Assembly: GCA_963810945.1 (NCBI GenBank) | Contig: CAWEPI010000008.1 | Span: 310,001-374,000, forward strand | DNA length: 64,000 bases | Reading direction: 5' to 3' | DNA from: JAOUEA01 sp963810945 | GTDB taxonomy: Bacteria > Actinomycetota > UBA4738 > HRBIN12 | In this document: piece by piece, positions 15,969-23,588 of the stretch | Position numbering within the stretch: position 1 is the stretch's first letter | Layout: each line of letters opens with the position of its first letter | Program-made: the position numbers and the translations under genes | Notes under the pieces: model-generated | The model's database searches: none | What the model was told of the DNA's origin: nothing | The model's input: the letters and a program-made list of their open reading frames with translations, nothing else

Positions 15969-16421
15969 TCAGCCCTCGGCCGTCACCTCGACCGTGAGCA
16001 CCGGCTCGACGTCTTGGAACAGGTGCACCTTCACTTCGTGGGTCCCCACCGAGCGGATGGGCTCGTCGAGGTGCACGTCCTTCCTATCGACGCTCACCTC
16101 GGCTTGCGCGGCGATGGCGACGGCGATCTGGTCGGCGGTCACCGAACCGAACAGCTTGCCTTCTTCGCCCGCGCGGGCCTTGACCGTGATGGGTCCGCTC
16201 GCGATCAGCTTGGTGGCGAGCGCCTCGAACTCACCCTTCTGGGCGTAGAGACGCCGATCGTGGGCCCTGCGGAGCGCGTCCACCTGCTCGGCCGCCCCCT
16301 TGTGCGCCTTGATCGCCATCCCCCGCGGGACCAGGTAGTTGCGCGCGTAGCCGTCGGCCACCTCGACCACGTCCCCGGGGACGCCGAGCTTCTCGACGGG
16401 CTTCTGGAGGATGATCTTCAT
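15969..16421 (-). CDS. rplI: 50S ribosomal protein L9
   Basis: L9 of 150 residues. The N-terminal domain begins MKIILQKPVEKLGVPGDVVE and contains GYARNYLVPRGMA, the classic L9 signature. A long connecting helix leads to the C-terminal 23S-rRNA-binding domain ending in HLFQDVEPVLTVEV. The ATG overlaps the rpsR stop by 4 bp. Last gene of the ribosomal block and followed by a terminator hairpin. Confidence 0.97.
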   Translation of the reverse strand: MKIILQKPVEKLGVPGDVVEVADGYARNYLVPRGMAIKAHKGAAEQVDALRRAHDRRLYAQKGEFEALATKLIASGPITVKARAGEEGKLFGSVTADQIAVAIAAQAEVSVDRKDVHLDEPIRSVGTHEVKVHLFQDVEPVLTVEVTAEG

Positions 16422-16705
16422 CGTGCTGAGTACGGGAGTAGGGCCATCTCGCGGGCGTTCTTGACGGCCAGAGCCACATCACGCTGATGCTGCACGCAGT
16501 TGCCCGTGACGCGCCGGGCGCGGATCTTCCCGCGCTCGGACACGAACTTCCGCAACGTGATCATGTCCTTGTAGTCGACGTACTCGATGCGGTCCTTGCA
16601 GAAGATGCAGACCTTGCGCTTCTGCTTCTTCTGCCAGGCCTTGTCGTCCTTCTCGCGTTTGGGGCGCCTGGCCCCGTCGCGGCTGCCTTTCCCTTTACCC
16701 GGCAT
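16418..16705 (-). CDS. rpsR: 30S ribosomal protein S18
   Basis: S18 of 95 residues. It has a basic N-terminus, then KVCIFCKDRIEYVDYKD, LRKFVSERGKIRARRVTG and VQHQRDVALAVKNAREMALL. The CxxC in the N-terminal segment indicates the zinc-binding (C+) form of S18. The start overlaps the end of ssb by 11 bp, and the stop overlaps rplI. Confidence 0.97.
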   Translation of the reverse strand: MPGKGKGSRDGARRPKREKDDKAWQKKQKRKVCIFCKDRIEYVDYKDMITLRKFVSERGKIRARRVTGNCVQHQRDVALAVKNAREMALLPYSAR

Positions 16706-17153
16706 CCAGTGGTGTCTCCTCGTTCGGTTGCGAACCCCCCACCGGCGCCGCGACCTTCTCGCCCCAGTCCCCCGAGGAGGACGAGTTGGAACGGGCGGTC
16801 TTCTGGACGCTGGCGGTGGCCCACTTCAGGCTGGGGCCGACGTCATCGGCCTCGATCTCCACGACGGTACGCTTCTCGCCCTCCTGGTTCTCCCAGGAGC
16901 GCTGCTTCAGGCGCCCGGTCACGACGACGCGGGTGCCGCGCGTGAGCGACTCCGCGGCGTTCTCCGCGAGGTTGCGCCAGACGTTGACCCGGAAGAACGA
17001 CGTGTCGCCGTCCGTCCAGTTCCCCGCGGCGTCGCGGATCCTCGTGCTGTGCGCGACCGTGAAGTTCGCCACCGCTGCCCCGTTGGCCGTGTACCGCAGC
17101 TCGGGGTCGTCGGTGATGTTGCCCACGATCGTGATCTGGTTGTCGCTCGACAT
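16695..17153 (-). CDS. ssb: Single-stranded DNA-binding protein
   Basis: SSB of 152 residues with one N-terminal OB fold (about residues 1-110: NQITIVGNITDDPELRYTAN, then TRIRDAAGNWTDGDTSFFRV and VVVTGRLKQRSWENQEG). The remaining linker is short and Ser/Gly-rich. The C-terminal tip reads NEETPLDAG instead of the usual DDDIPF. The EETPL part keeps the acidic-acidic-x-Pro-hydrophobic pattern but has three extra residues, apparently because the gene runs 11 bp into rpsR. It is co-transcribed between rpsF and rpsR. Confidence 0.95.
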   Translation of the reverse strand: MSSDNQITIVGNITDDPELRYTANGAAVANFTVAHSTRIRDAAGNWTDGDTSFFRVNVWRNLAENAAESLTRGTRVVVTGRLKQRSWENQEGEKRTVVEIEADDVGPSLKWATASVQKTARSNSSSSGDWGEKVAAPVGGSQPNEETPLDAG

Positions 17154-17188
17154 TGCGGCGTCACCTCTCTAGGTGCGCGCTCCGGACG

Positions 17189-17527
17189 TCAGGCCGGAGC
17201 GGGGGAAGAAGCGGTCGTCTCGTCTCGTTGCGTCTGCTTCTTCGCTGGCAGGAGCAGGACCTTGTACCGGATGACCTCGTCGGCCAGGTTCAGGACCCGC
17301 TCCAGCTCCGCTTGGACCGAGGGCTCGGCGGTGAAGTTCACCACCACGTAGTACCCCTCGTTCAGGTGCTTCAGCTCGTACGCGAAGCGCCTGCGGCCCC
17401 ACCGATCGATGTTGGACACCTCGCCACCGTTGGCGGAAACCACCTTGGTGATGCGGTCCACGGCCGTGGTCACGACGGACTCGTCGGCCTCGGCGGGCAG
17501 GATGAGCATGATCTCGTACTCCCTCAA
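17189..17527 (-). CDS. rpsF: 30S ribosomal protein S6
   Basis: S6 of 112 residues beginning MREYEIMLILPAEADE, with the S6 signature WGRRRFAYELKHLNEGYYVV in the middle and a C-terminal Lys/Thr/Ala tail. First gene of the rpsF-ssb-rpsR-rplI block. The ATG is preceded by a GAGGAGGTGACG Shine-Dalgarno (17529-17540 region), so this operon is leadered, unlike many single genes in the window. Confidence 0.97.
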   Translation of the reverse strand: MREYEIMLILPAEADESVVTTAVDRITKVVSANGGEVSNIDRWGRRRFAYELKHLNEGYYVVVNFTAEPSVQAELERVLNLADEVIRYKVLLLPAKKQTQRDETTASSPAPA

Positions 17528-17674
17528 GCGTCACCTCCTCTGGGCTAGACGGCCCCCTCGTTGAGAGGGAGCAGAAGGAATGAGGGTCGTCCAGCAGTGT
17601 ACGGGAACCTGGCGAACGCTAGCACCAGGGGGTGACACGGCGCCGGCGTCGGTGGGTCGTCGGGCACCCTGAGA

Positions 17675-18679
17675 TCAGACGGGAGGTGAGCTGGATCCGC
17701 GCACCACGAGGCGCGCCGGCACGCGCGTGGCGCGCACGCGCGGTTCGCGGCCCTCGACGAGCTCGACGAGGGTCTCCGCCGCAGCGGCACCGAGCGCAGC
17801 CGGATCGAAGTCGATCGTGGTGAGGGACGGGTCGGTCGTGTCGGCGCGCCCCTCGTCACCCGAGGCGACGATCAAGAGGTCATCGGGAACGCGGATCCCC
17901 CGGTCGCGCGCCGCGTCCAACAGTTCGTAGCCGAGGCGCTCAAACGTGCAGAGCACCGCGTCTCGGCGCCCGGCCTCGTCGAGGAGACGACCGTAGGCCA
18001 TGGGACCATCACCGGGCTCGTGCAGCTCCACCACGGATGGTTCCGCACCACGCTCGGCGCACCACGCGCGATAGGTGACGATGGCATCGTCGCGCCAGGC
18101 GGTCGGCCAGGCGAACGACGCGAGCGACACCGATCGCGCGCCCGCGGCGCGCAGGTGCTCGAGCGCCTCCCGCACGACTGAAACATTGTCGTTGTCGACC
18201 GTCCACGCATCGAGCCCGGGGGCGGAACCGATCGAGACGAGACGCACCCCGTGCGCGGCGATCTCGGCCAGGTTGGGATCGTCGGGCACCGGCTCCACCA
18301 CGATCGCTCCATCCAGCGGCAGGCGCCCCCAGATCTGCGGCCCTGCGATGGGAGGAACCACCACCAAGGCGTAGCCGGCTTGCATCGCCCGATCGGTGGC
18401 GCCGTTCACGATCCGCGTGTACCAGTCCAACGTGAAGAAGTTCGCCCCGACCTCGGGATGCACGGAGAACGCGATGCCCAGCACCCCGGTCCGTCCCGCC
18501 GCGAGGCTTCGCGCCACGGGACTCGGCCGGTAGCCCATCTCCTCCGCGATCCGGCGAACCCGCGCACGCGTCTCATCGGGCAGACGGCCTTTGCCGGAGA
18601 GGGCATGGGAGACCGTCGTCGTGGAGACGCCCGCCTCGCGAGCGACGTCTTTGATCCCCACGCCTCTGGGTTGGGCCAC
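17675..18679 (-). CDS. LacI-family transcriptional regulator
   Basis: A 334-residue LacI/GalR regulator. The N-terminal helix-turn-helix IKDVAREAGVSTTTVSHALS is followed by the hinge helix around RPSPVARSLAAGRTGVLG. The periplasmic-binding-protein-like sensor domain (about residues 60-330) contains LAEIAAHGVRLVSIGS and LLIVASGDEG. The ligand is probably a sugar or nucleoside, but no transport or catabolic genes are adjacent. The start is a GTG at 18677-18679, 6 nt after TATGCT. It diverges from panB, so the shared 115-bp gap holds both promoters. Confidence 0.9.
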   Translation of the reverse strand: MAQPRGVGIKDVAREAGVSTTTVSHALSGKGRLPDETRARVRRIAEEMGYRPSPVARSLAAGRTGVLGIAFSVHPEVGANFFTLDWYTRIVNGATDRAMQAGYALVVVPPIAGPQIWGRLPLDGAIVVEPVPDDPNLAEIAAHGVRLVSIGSAPGLDAWTVDNDNVSVVREALEHLRAAGARSVSLASFAWPTAWRDDAIVTYRAWCAERGAEPSVVELHEPGDGPMAYGRLLDEAGRRDAVLCTFERLGYELLDAARDRGIRVPDDLLIVASGDEGRADTTDPSLTTIDFDPAALGAAAAETLVELVEGREPRVRATRVPARLVVRGSSSPPV

Positions 18680-18685
18680 ACCGCG

Positions 18686-18691
18686 AGCATA
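18686..18691 (-). promoter_or_regulatory. -10 hexamer TATGCT of the LacI-type gene
   Basis: TATGCT on the minus strand is 6 nt before the GTG start, a leaderless arrangement. Confidence 0.45.
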
Positions 18692-18746
18692 CCGTCGGGC
18701 TTTCGAAGCATCGTCGGCGTGGGAAGGTCCTGCCGGACGCCGGCGT

Positions 18747-18752
18747 TATGCT
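18747..18752 (+). promoter_or_regulatory. -10 hexamer TATGCT of panB
   Basis: TATGCT is followed by a leader of about 40 nt containing AGGAGG (18781-18786) ahead of the panB ATG, so this promoter makes a normal leadered message. Confidence 0.5.
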
Positions 18753-18794
18753 GCCCGGAGCGAACAGGCCGTGCACTTCGAGGAGGCGCGAGCG

Positions 18795-19580
18795 ATGACC
18801 GTGACGATCCACGACCTACGAGCATGGAAGGCCGAAGGCCGGCGCTTCACGATGCTCACCGCCTACGACTACCCGACCGCGCAGATCCTCGATGCGGCCG
18901 GTGTTCCGGTGCTCCTTGTCGGCGACTCTGTGGGACGCAACGTGCTCGGCTACGAGAACGAGCTGCCCGTCACGATGGAGGAGATGCTCCACCACCTGAA
19001 GGCGGTGAGCAGGGGGACCGCCCACGCGATGGTGGTCGGCGACCTGCCGTTCATGTCGTATCAGGCCTCCACGGAGGACGGCGTCCGCAACGCCGGCCGC
19101 CTCGTGAAGGAGGGTGGGGCCCACGCGGTGAAGCTGGAGGGTCCCCAGATCGATCTGGTGCACCGCTTGGTGGAAGTGGGCATCCCGGTCATGGCGCACG
19201 TGGGCCTGACGCCCCAGTCGGTGTACGGGCTCGGGGGCTACAAGGTCCAGGGACGCGGCGAGGCCGCGCAGCGCGTGCTCGAGGAGGCCCAGCATCTCGA
19301 GAAGGCGGGCGCGTTCGCGATCGTGCTCGAGGCGATGCCGTCCGACCTCGCGTCCGACATCACCACCTCGCTCCGGATCCCCACGATCGGGATCGGCGCG
19401 GGCCCCTCGTGCGACGCCCAGGTGCTGGTCATCAACGACCTCCTCGGTCTCAACGAGAAGGTCCCGAAGCTCGCCAAGCCCTACGCCGATCTGCGCGGCG
19501 TGATGACGGAAGCCGTCGAGACCTTCCGACGCGACGTCGAAGACGGCACGTTCCCCGACGAGGCCCACAGCTACGGCTAG
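18795..19580 (+). CDS. panB: 3-methyl-2-oxobutanoate hydroxymethyltransferase
   Basis: PanB of 261 residues, transferring a hydroxymethyl group from methylene-tetrahydrofolate to ketoisovalerate, the first committed step to pantothenate. TIM-barrel motifs are FTMLTAYDYPTAQILDAAG, LLVGDSVGRNVLGY (metal Asp), GGAHAVKLEG, MAHVGLTPQSVYGLGG and TIGIGAGPSCDAQVLV. The ATG at 18795 has AGGAGG nine bases upstream. The open frame extends further upstream but without homology. No other pan gene is adjacent. Confidence 0.96.
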   Translation: MTVTIHDLRAWKAEGRRFTMLTAYDYPTAQILDAAGVPVLLVGDSVGRNVLGYENELPVTMEEMLHHLKAVSRGTAHAMVVGDLPFMSYQASTEDGVRNAGRLVKEGGAHAVKLEGPQIDLVHRLVEVGIPVMAHVGLTPQSVYGLGGYKVQGRGEAAQRVLEEAQHLEKAGAFAIVLEAMPSDLASDITTSLRIPTIGIGAGPSCDAQVLVINDLLGLNEKVPKLAKPYADLRGVMTEAVETFRRDVEDGTFPDEAHSYG

Positions 19581-19606
19581 ATACCGGGGCCGCTCCGAGC
19601 CCGGCC

Positions 19607-19612
19607 TAGACT
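19607..19612 (+). promoter_or_regulatory. -10 hexamer TAGACT (leaderless candidate)
   Basis: TAGACT is 7 nt before the GTG start of the sensor kinase at 19620. Only CGCGGAC lies between, so no ribosome-binding site fits. Confidence 0.5.
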
Positions 19613-19619
19613 CGCGGAC

Positions 19620-21179
19620 GTGACCGAGCCGCGCGCGCGATGGGGCGGGTTCGCCGCCCTGGCGGTGGGTGCCGCCCTGCTCTTCGCGCTCCTGATGCTG
19701 GGGCATCGCCGCTACGACCCCGCGGCCGCGCTCGCGATCGCGGGCGCCGCGTGTGCGGCGGAACTCGCGGTGGCCGTCCTGGCGCTCGACACGTTCCGTC
19801 GATCGCGGGACCCGCAGGCGCTGTTCGTCGGTGCCGGCTTCGTGGTGCTCGCCGCGCAGGAGGCGATCTTCGGGATCTGGTGGCCGCTCGCGCACGACGT
19901 GGGACGTTCGTTCGCCGTCACGGCGGGAACGAACGTCGGGTGGACGACGTACGGGCCCGCCCCGTTCGTCAAGGTCCCCGTCTACGCGTGGCTCGCGGGA
20001 TGGGTCATCGCGGCCAATCTCTTCTTGTTGGCACACCCGTGGCGAGACCGTCGCGGTCAGCCCGCAACGCGCGCGTCGACGATCCTGGGATCGGCCGCGG
20101 TCGTCACCGCCGCGGTGGACCTCATCGTCTACCGGCAGTTCCGTGCGTCGACGCTGAGCGGGGGCGAGGCCGTCACGGATCTCTCGTCGCTGCGGGGGGA
20201 TATCGGAGCGGTGGGCGTGATCCTGGGCGTCGCCGCCGCGTTGTTGCTCCTCGTTGCCGCCGAGAGGATGTGGCGCACCCAGACCCACGCGACGCCGCTG
20301 AGGAGATGGTTGGCGGCCTCCCTCGTCCTCGCGATCCCGCTCGTGCTCGCCGTGGTGAAGGTGCCGACGCCGGGAACCGGATACGTCCAGCCCGCAGACC
20401 TCCTCGCTCCCCTGGTGGCCGCGCTCGCGTTCGTCGGGATCCTGCTCGCCCAGCGATCCTCGGACTCACGGATGCGTCGCGCGACGGATCGAGCGGAGGA
20501 GGTCCTGGGGGGCCGCGCGGAGATCGCCTCCATGATCGCCCACGAGATCCGCGGACCCGTCGCGACGGTGCGCGGCATCGCGGGCACGTCGCTCACCCAC
20601 TACGAGCGCCTCTCCGACGACGAGCGACGCGAGTTCCTCGGCATGATCGAGACCGAGTCGCGCCGGCTCCTCACGACCGTGGACCAGATGTCGATCGCGC
20701 TGAAGCTCGACGCCGGATCGCTGCGACTGAACCTGATCGCGCAGGATCTCGCGGACATGGTCCGGGCCGGCGTCGACGCGACGGATCCCGGCGCGCACGA
20801 GATCACGGTCGATGCGCAGCCCGGCGTGGGCGTCCCCGCGGACCGCACACGCCTGATCGAGGTCGTCCACCAGCTCGTCGACAACGCGGTGAAGTTCTCG
20901 CCGCCCGAGGCGCCCATCAGGGTCGTGGCGCGCCGGGAGGACGATCGCGCGACGATCGAGGTCGTCGACGCAGGTCCCGGGATCCCGCCCGATCGACGCG
21001 AGCACCTGTTCACGAAGTTCCCCAACTGGCGTCCCGCCGGCTACGAGGAGCAACCGGGAACCGGACTCGGACTCTTCATCTGCAGGGGGCTCCTGGCCGA
21101 ACACTCAGGAGAGATCGACATCGAAGACGGTCCGGACGGGGGTACGATGCTCCGCGTTCGGCTCCCGGTGGAGGGATGA
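19620..21179 (+). CDS. Membrane sensor histidine kinase (HisKA type)
   Basis: A 519-residue kinase. The N-terminal 275 residues contain about eight hydrophobic helices (for example GAALLFALLMLGHRRY and LLLLVAAERMW) resembling membrane-embedded sensor modules. The transmitter has a HisKA box IAHEIRGPVATVRG with the phospho-acceptor His308. The HATPase has N box HQLVDNAVKFSPPEAP, G1 DAGPGIPPDRREHLF, an F-box FTKF and G2 GTGLGLFICRGLL. It starts at a GTG directly behind a TAGACT hexamer. Only 4 bp separate it from a NarL-type regulator, which is an unusual partner for a classical HisKA kinase. Confidence 0.9.
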   Translation: MTEPRARWGGFAALAVGAALLFALLMLGHRRYDPAAALAIAGAACAAELAVAVLALDTFRRSRDPQALFVGAGFVVLAAQEAIFGIWWPLAHDVGRSFAVTAGTNVGWTTYGPAPFVKVPVYAWLAGWVIAANLFLLAHPWRDRRGQPATRASTILGSAAVVTAAVDLIVYRQFRASTLSGGEAVTDLSSLRGDIGAVGVILGVAAALLLLVAAERMWRTQTHATPLRRWLAASLVLAIPLVLAVVKVPTPGTGYVQPADLLAPLVAALAFVGILLAQRSSDSRMRRATDRAEEVLGGRAEIASMIAHEIRGPVATVRGIAGTSLTHYERLSDDERREFLGMIETESRRLLTTVDQMSIALKLDAGSLRLNLIAQDLADMVRAGVDATDPGAHEITVDAQPGVGVPADRTRLIEVVHQLVDNAVKFSPPEAPIRVVARREDDRATIEVVDAGPGIPPDRREHLFTKFPNWRPAGYEEQPGTGLGLFICRGLLAEHSGEIDIEDGPDGGTMLRVRLPVEG

Positions 21180-21183
21180 ACGG

Positions 21184-21861
21184 GTGGGAGACAGCAAGGC
21201 TCAGCGGGTCCGACTCCTGATCTGCGACGACCACAAGATCCTCACCGACGCCCTCGCCACGGTCGTGGGCCTCGACGGCACGCTCGAGATGGTGGCTCCC
21301 CCGGTGCACGAACCCGAGGCTGCGATCGAGATCTGCACGGAGCAGCTCCCCGACGTCGTCCTGATGGACATCGTGTTCAAGGGCGGGATGTCCGGGATCG
21401 ATGCCACCCGCAAGATCAAGGAGGTCTCGCCCTCCACGAAGGTCGTGATCATGACGGCGCACGACGAGGACCGCCTGCTGGTCGAAGCCGTCGAGGCGGG
21501 GGCATCCGGCTTCCTGGGCAAGGACGAGGCCGCCGAGGAGTTGCTCGCCGCCGCGAAGGCCGCCGCCGAGGGCGAGGTCCTGATCGACCCCGGCACGCTC
21601 ACGCGACTCCTCGCCCAGGTGGCACGCGAGCGCGCCGAGCAGCGGGACGCGCAGATGCTCCTGAACGACCTCACCGATCGGGAGCGGGAGATCCTCCAGC
21701 TGCTCGCCGAAGGCATGCGCAACGACGACATCGCCACCAAGCTCTTCATCAGCCCGCAGACCGTGCAGACCCACGTCCGCAACATCCTGGGGAAGCTGCG
21801 CGTGCACTCGAAGCTGGAGGCCGTCGCCTTCGCCGTCAAGCACGGCGCGATCACCGTCTGA
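21184..21861 (+). CDS. NarL/FixJ-family response regulator
   Basis: A 225-residue response regulator. The receiver has LLICDDHKILTDAL, phospho-acceptor Asp62 in VVLMDIVFKGG, and Thr and Lys at IMTAHDED and FLGKDEA. The LuxR helix-turn-helix is at about residues 155-215 (LTDREREILQLLAEGMRNDD, then LFISPQTVQTHVRNI). It starts at a GTG (21184-21186) 4 bp after the kinase stop, forming a bicistronic pair. The region downstream contains two hairpins. Confidence 0.91.
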   Translation: MGDSKAQRVRLLICDDHKILTDALATVVGLDGTLEMVAPPVHEPEAAIEICTEQLPDVVLMDIVFKGGMSGIDATRKIKEVSPSTKVVIMTAHDEDRLLVEAVEAGASGFLGKDEAAEELLAAAKAAAEGEVLIDPGTLTRLLAQVARERAEQRDAQMLLNDLTDREREILQLLAEGMRNDDIATKLFISPQTVQTHVRNILGKLRVHSKLEAVAFAVKHGAITV

Positions 21862-21863
21862 GG

Positions 21864-21900
21864 CCGCGCGGAGATACCCGACCGCGGGTATGCAGCGCGG
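21864..21900 (+). other. Imperfect hairpin right after the response-regulator stop
   Basis: A 7-bp perfect inner stem, ATACCCG (21874-21880) with CGGGTAT (21885-21891), is enclosed by CCGCGC (21864-21869) and GCGCGG (21895-21900). There is no U-tract. It may stabilise the message 3' end or belong to a structured RNA together with the segment up to the terminator at 22012-22047. Confidence 0.5.
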
Positions 21901-22011
21901 AGGTCCCCAGGCCGTTATTGGGGGGGACGGGCGGAACGCCACCCCCTCGGCGCCCCGCCCCACGACGATCCACCGTCGGAGCTTCCACCCCCTCGGCGGC
22001 TCCGCGCAACG

Positions 22012-22047
22012 AAGAGCCCGAGTCCACCCTCCCGGACTCGGGCTCTT
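22012..22047 (+). terminator. Strong intrinsic terminator
   Basis: A perfect 14-bp stem, AAGAGCCCGAGTCC (22012-22025) pairing with GGACTCGGGCTCTT (22034-22047), with an 8-nt loop. TTTCTCG follows on the plus strand. This is the best intrinsic terminator in the window and closes the 19620-21861 operon with a 3' UTR of about 180 nt. That UTR also holds a G-run (21918-21924) and a 14-bp direct repeat, CCACCCCCTCGGCG, beginning near 21940 and 21986. Confidence 0.85.
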
Positions 22048-22123
22048 TCTCGTCCGCCCGCGCCGAACGATCCCGGAAGCCGTGGTCAACCCACGCTCTC
22101 GGCGACCCGATGCTCTTGAGGCG

Positions 22124-22366
22124 ATGGAGCAAGAGCCCGCCTTCGACCTGCTCGCGTTCTCGGACCGCCTGGGGGATCCCTCCGAGGTGGCGACCGAGGC
22201 CGCCCTCACGGCGCCGGCTTCCCGTGACGCGGAGCCCATGAGCGAGGAGCAGGCGGGCTACCTCAACCATCTCCTGCGTCGCACCGGCCGCGCGCCCCTC
22301 GATGCGCCGCTCACGTTCGCCGAGGCGAAGGCGCGGATCGCGGAGCTCGTGGCCGAGCTCGGCTGA
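22124..22366 (+). CDS. Small DUF3072-domain protein
   Basis: An 80-residue soluble protein. The N-terminal half is acidic. The C-terminal 40 residues match the DUF3072 pattern: MSEEQAGYLNHLLRRTGR, then a Leu-Thr-x-Ala-Glu-Ala motif and IAELVAELG. DUF3072 proteins are small, uncharacterised and mainly actinobacterial. The open frame continues back to 21890 across the terminator stem, so the ATG at 22124 is the sensible start. It is convergent with menE. Confidence 0.72.
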   Translation: MEQEPAFDLLAFSDRLGDPSEVATEAALTAPASRDAEPMSEEQAGYLNHLLRRTGRAPLDAPLTFAEAKARIAELVAELG

Positions 22367-22372
22367 GCCGGC

Positions 22373-23554
22373 TCAGGGGCCCAGCAGGCCCCTGCGGATC
22401 TTGCCCGACGACGTCCGGGGGATGTCCGGCACCAGGATCACTTCGCGCGGGGCCTTGAAGCGGGCGATCCGATCCGCGACCCAGTCCCGCAGCTCGTCGA
22501 GGTCCGGTGGGTCGTCGATCAGGGCCGGCACCACGTAGGCGATCACCTCCTGCCCCCACTCCGCGTGGGCGCGACCGGCCACCGCGGCATCGCGCACCTT
22601 CGGGTGTTCCAGGAGCGCCCGCTCGACCTCCTCCGGCCAGACCTTCTCGGCGCCGGTGCGGATCAGGTCGTCGTCGCGCCCGAGCACCTCGAGGCGACCG
22701 TCTTCGCCGAGGGCACCGAGATCCCCCGTTCGGTACCAACCGTCCGTCGTGAAGGCCGCCCCGGTGGCGCCCGGATCGCCCCGGTAATGCTCCATCAACG
22801 TCGGCCCGCGGATCTCGATCCGGCGGTCCGCGTCGAGGCGCACGTGCGTCCCGGCGAACGGGTAGCCGTCGTAGACCACGCCCCCGCAGGTCTCGGTCGT
22901 CCCGTACGTGGCCACGACGCGGGCACCGCGCGCGCGCGCCACGTCGGCGACGGCCGGGTCCAGCGCGCCGCCGCCGACCAGCATCGTGAGACCGCTCAGG
23001 GGGACACCGGCATCCAGCATGCGCGCGAGCATCATCGGCACCAACGAGACGAAGGCCCCTCCGTCGGCGCTGGCCACGACGGCCGCGGGATCGAACCGGT
23101 CGTGCGCGATCACCGGCGACCCGAGGATGGCGGCGCGCAACAGGACGAGGAGGCCCCCGACGTGCGCGGGGGTGAGGCACGAGATCCACGGCGTGGCCTC
23201 GTCGGCGCCGAGGGCGACCGCCGATCCCTGCACGGCCTCTTGCACGGCGCGGCGCGAGAGCTCCACGAGGCGCGGCACCCCTCCGGTGCCCGACGTAGCC
23301 ACGACGACTCCGATCTCGGGGCGCACGGGCGTGCCGGGGAAGGCGGTCTCGCCCAGCCGCTCCAACAGGGTCGTGGGGCGTGCGCGCGCGAGGAGCACCT
23401 CGCGTTCGGGCGGAGGCAGCCGACCGTCGAGCGGCAGGAAGGCGACGCCGCGCCACCAGAGGTCGGCCACCACCTCGAGCCAGGCCTCACCCTGCGGGAG
23501 GTCGATCGCGACGAGCTCGCCGGGGCCGCCGGCGAGATGGTCGGGGACGCGCAT
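22373..23554 (-). CDS. menE: o-Succinylbenzoate-CoA ligase-like acyl-CoA synthetase
   Basis: A 393-residue ANL-superfamily ligase, shorter than typical ones because the N-terminal domain is trimmed. It has the P-loop VVATSGTGGVPRLVELS, the A5 motif ATYGTTETCGG, the A7 Asp in WYRTGDLGALGEDGRL, and A10 SSGKIRRGLLG with its catalytic Lys. The small size and the neighbouring menB, menA and menD point to MenE, which activates o-succinylbenzoate in menaquinone synthesis. A different carboxylic acid remains possible. The ATG 23552-23554 is 7 nt after TAGCCT. Confidence 0.85.
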   Translation of the reverse strand: MRVPDHLAGGPGELVAIDLPQGEAWLEVVADLWWRGVAFLPLDGRLPPPEREVLLARARPTTLLERLGETAFPGTPVRPEIGVVVATSGTGGVPRLVELSRRAVQEAVQGSAVALGADEATPWISCLTPAHVGGLLVLLRAAILGSPVIAHDRFDPAAVVASADGGAFVSLVPMMLARMLDAGVPLSGLTMLVGGGALDPAVADVARARGARVVATYGTTETCGGVVYDGYPFAGTHVRLDADRRIEIRGPTLMEHYRGDPGATGAAFTTDGWYRTGDLGALGEDGRLEVLGRDDDLIRTGAEKVWPEEVERALLEHPKVRDAAVAGRAHAEWGQEVIAYVVPALIDDPPDLDELRDWVADRIARFKAPREVILVPDIPRTSSGKIRRGLLGP

Positions 23555-23561
23555 GCGGCAG

Positions 23562-23567
23562 AGGCTA
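23562..23567 (-). promoter_or_regulatory. -10 hexamer TAGCCT of menE (leaderless candidate)
   Basis: TAGCCT is 7 nt before the ATG, in the 34-bp gap behind the endonuclease/exonuclease/phosphatase-family gene. Confidence 0.45.
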
Positions 23568-23588
23568 GCGCCCCCGTGGCGTCGTCGT

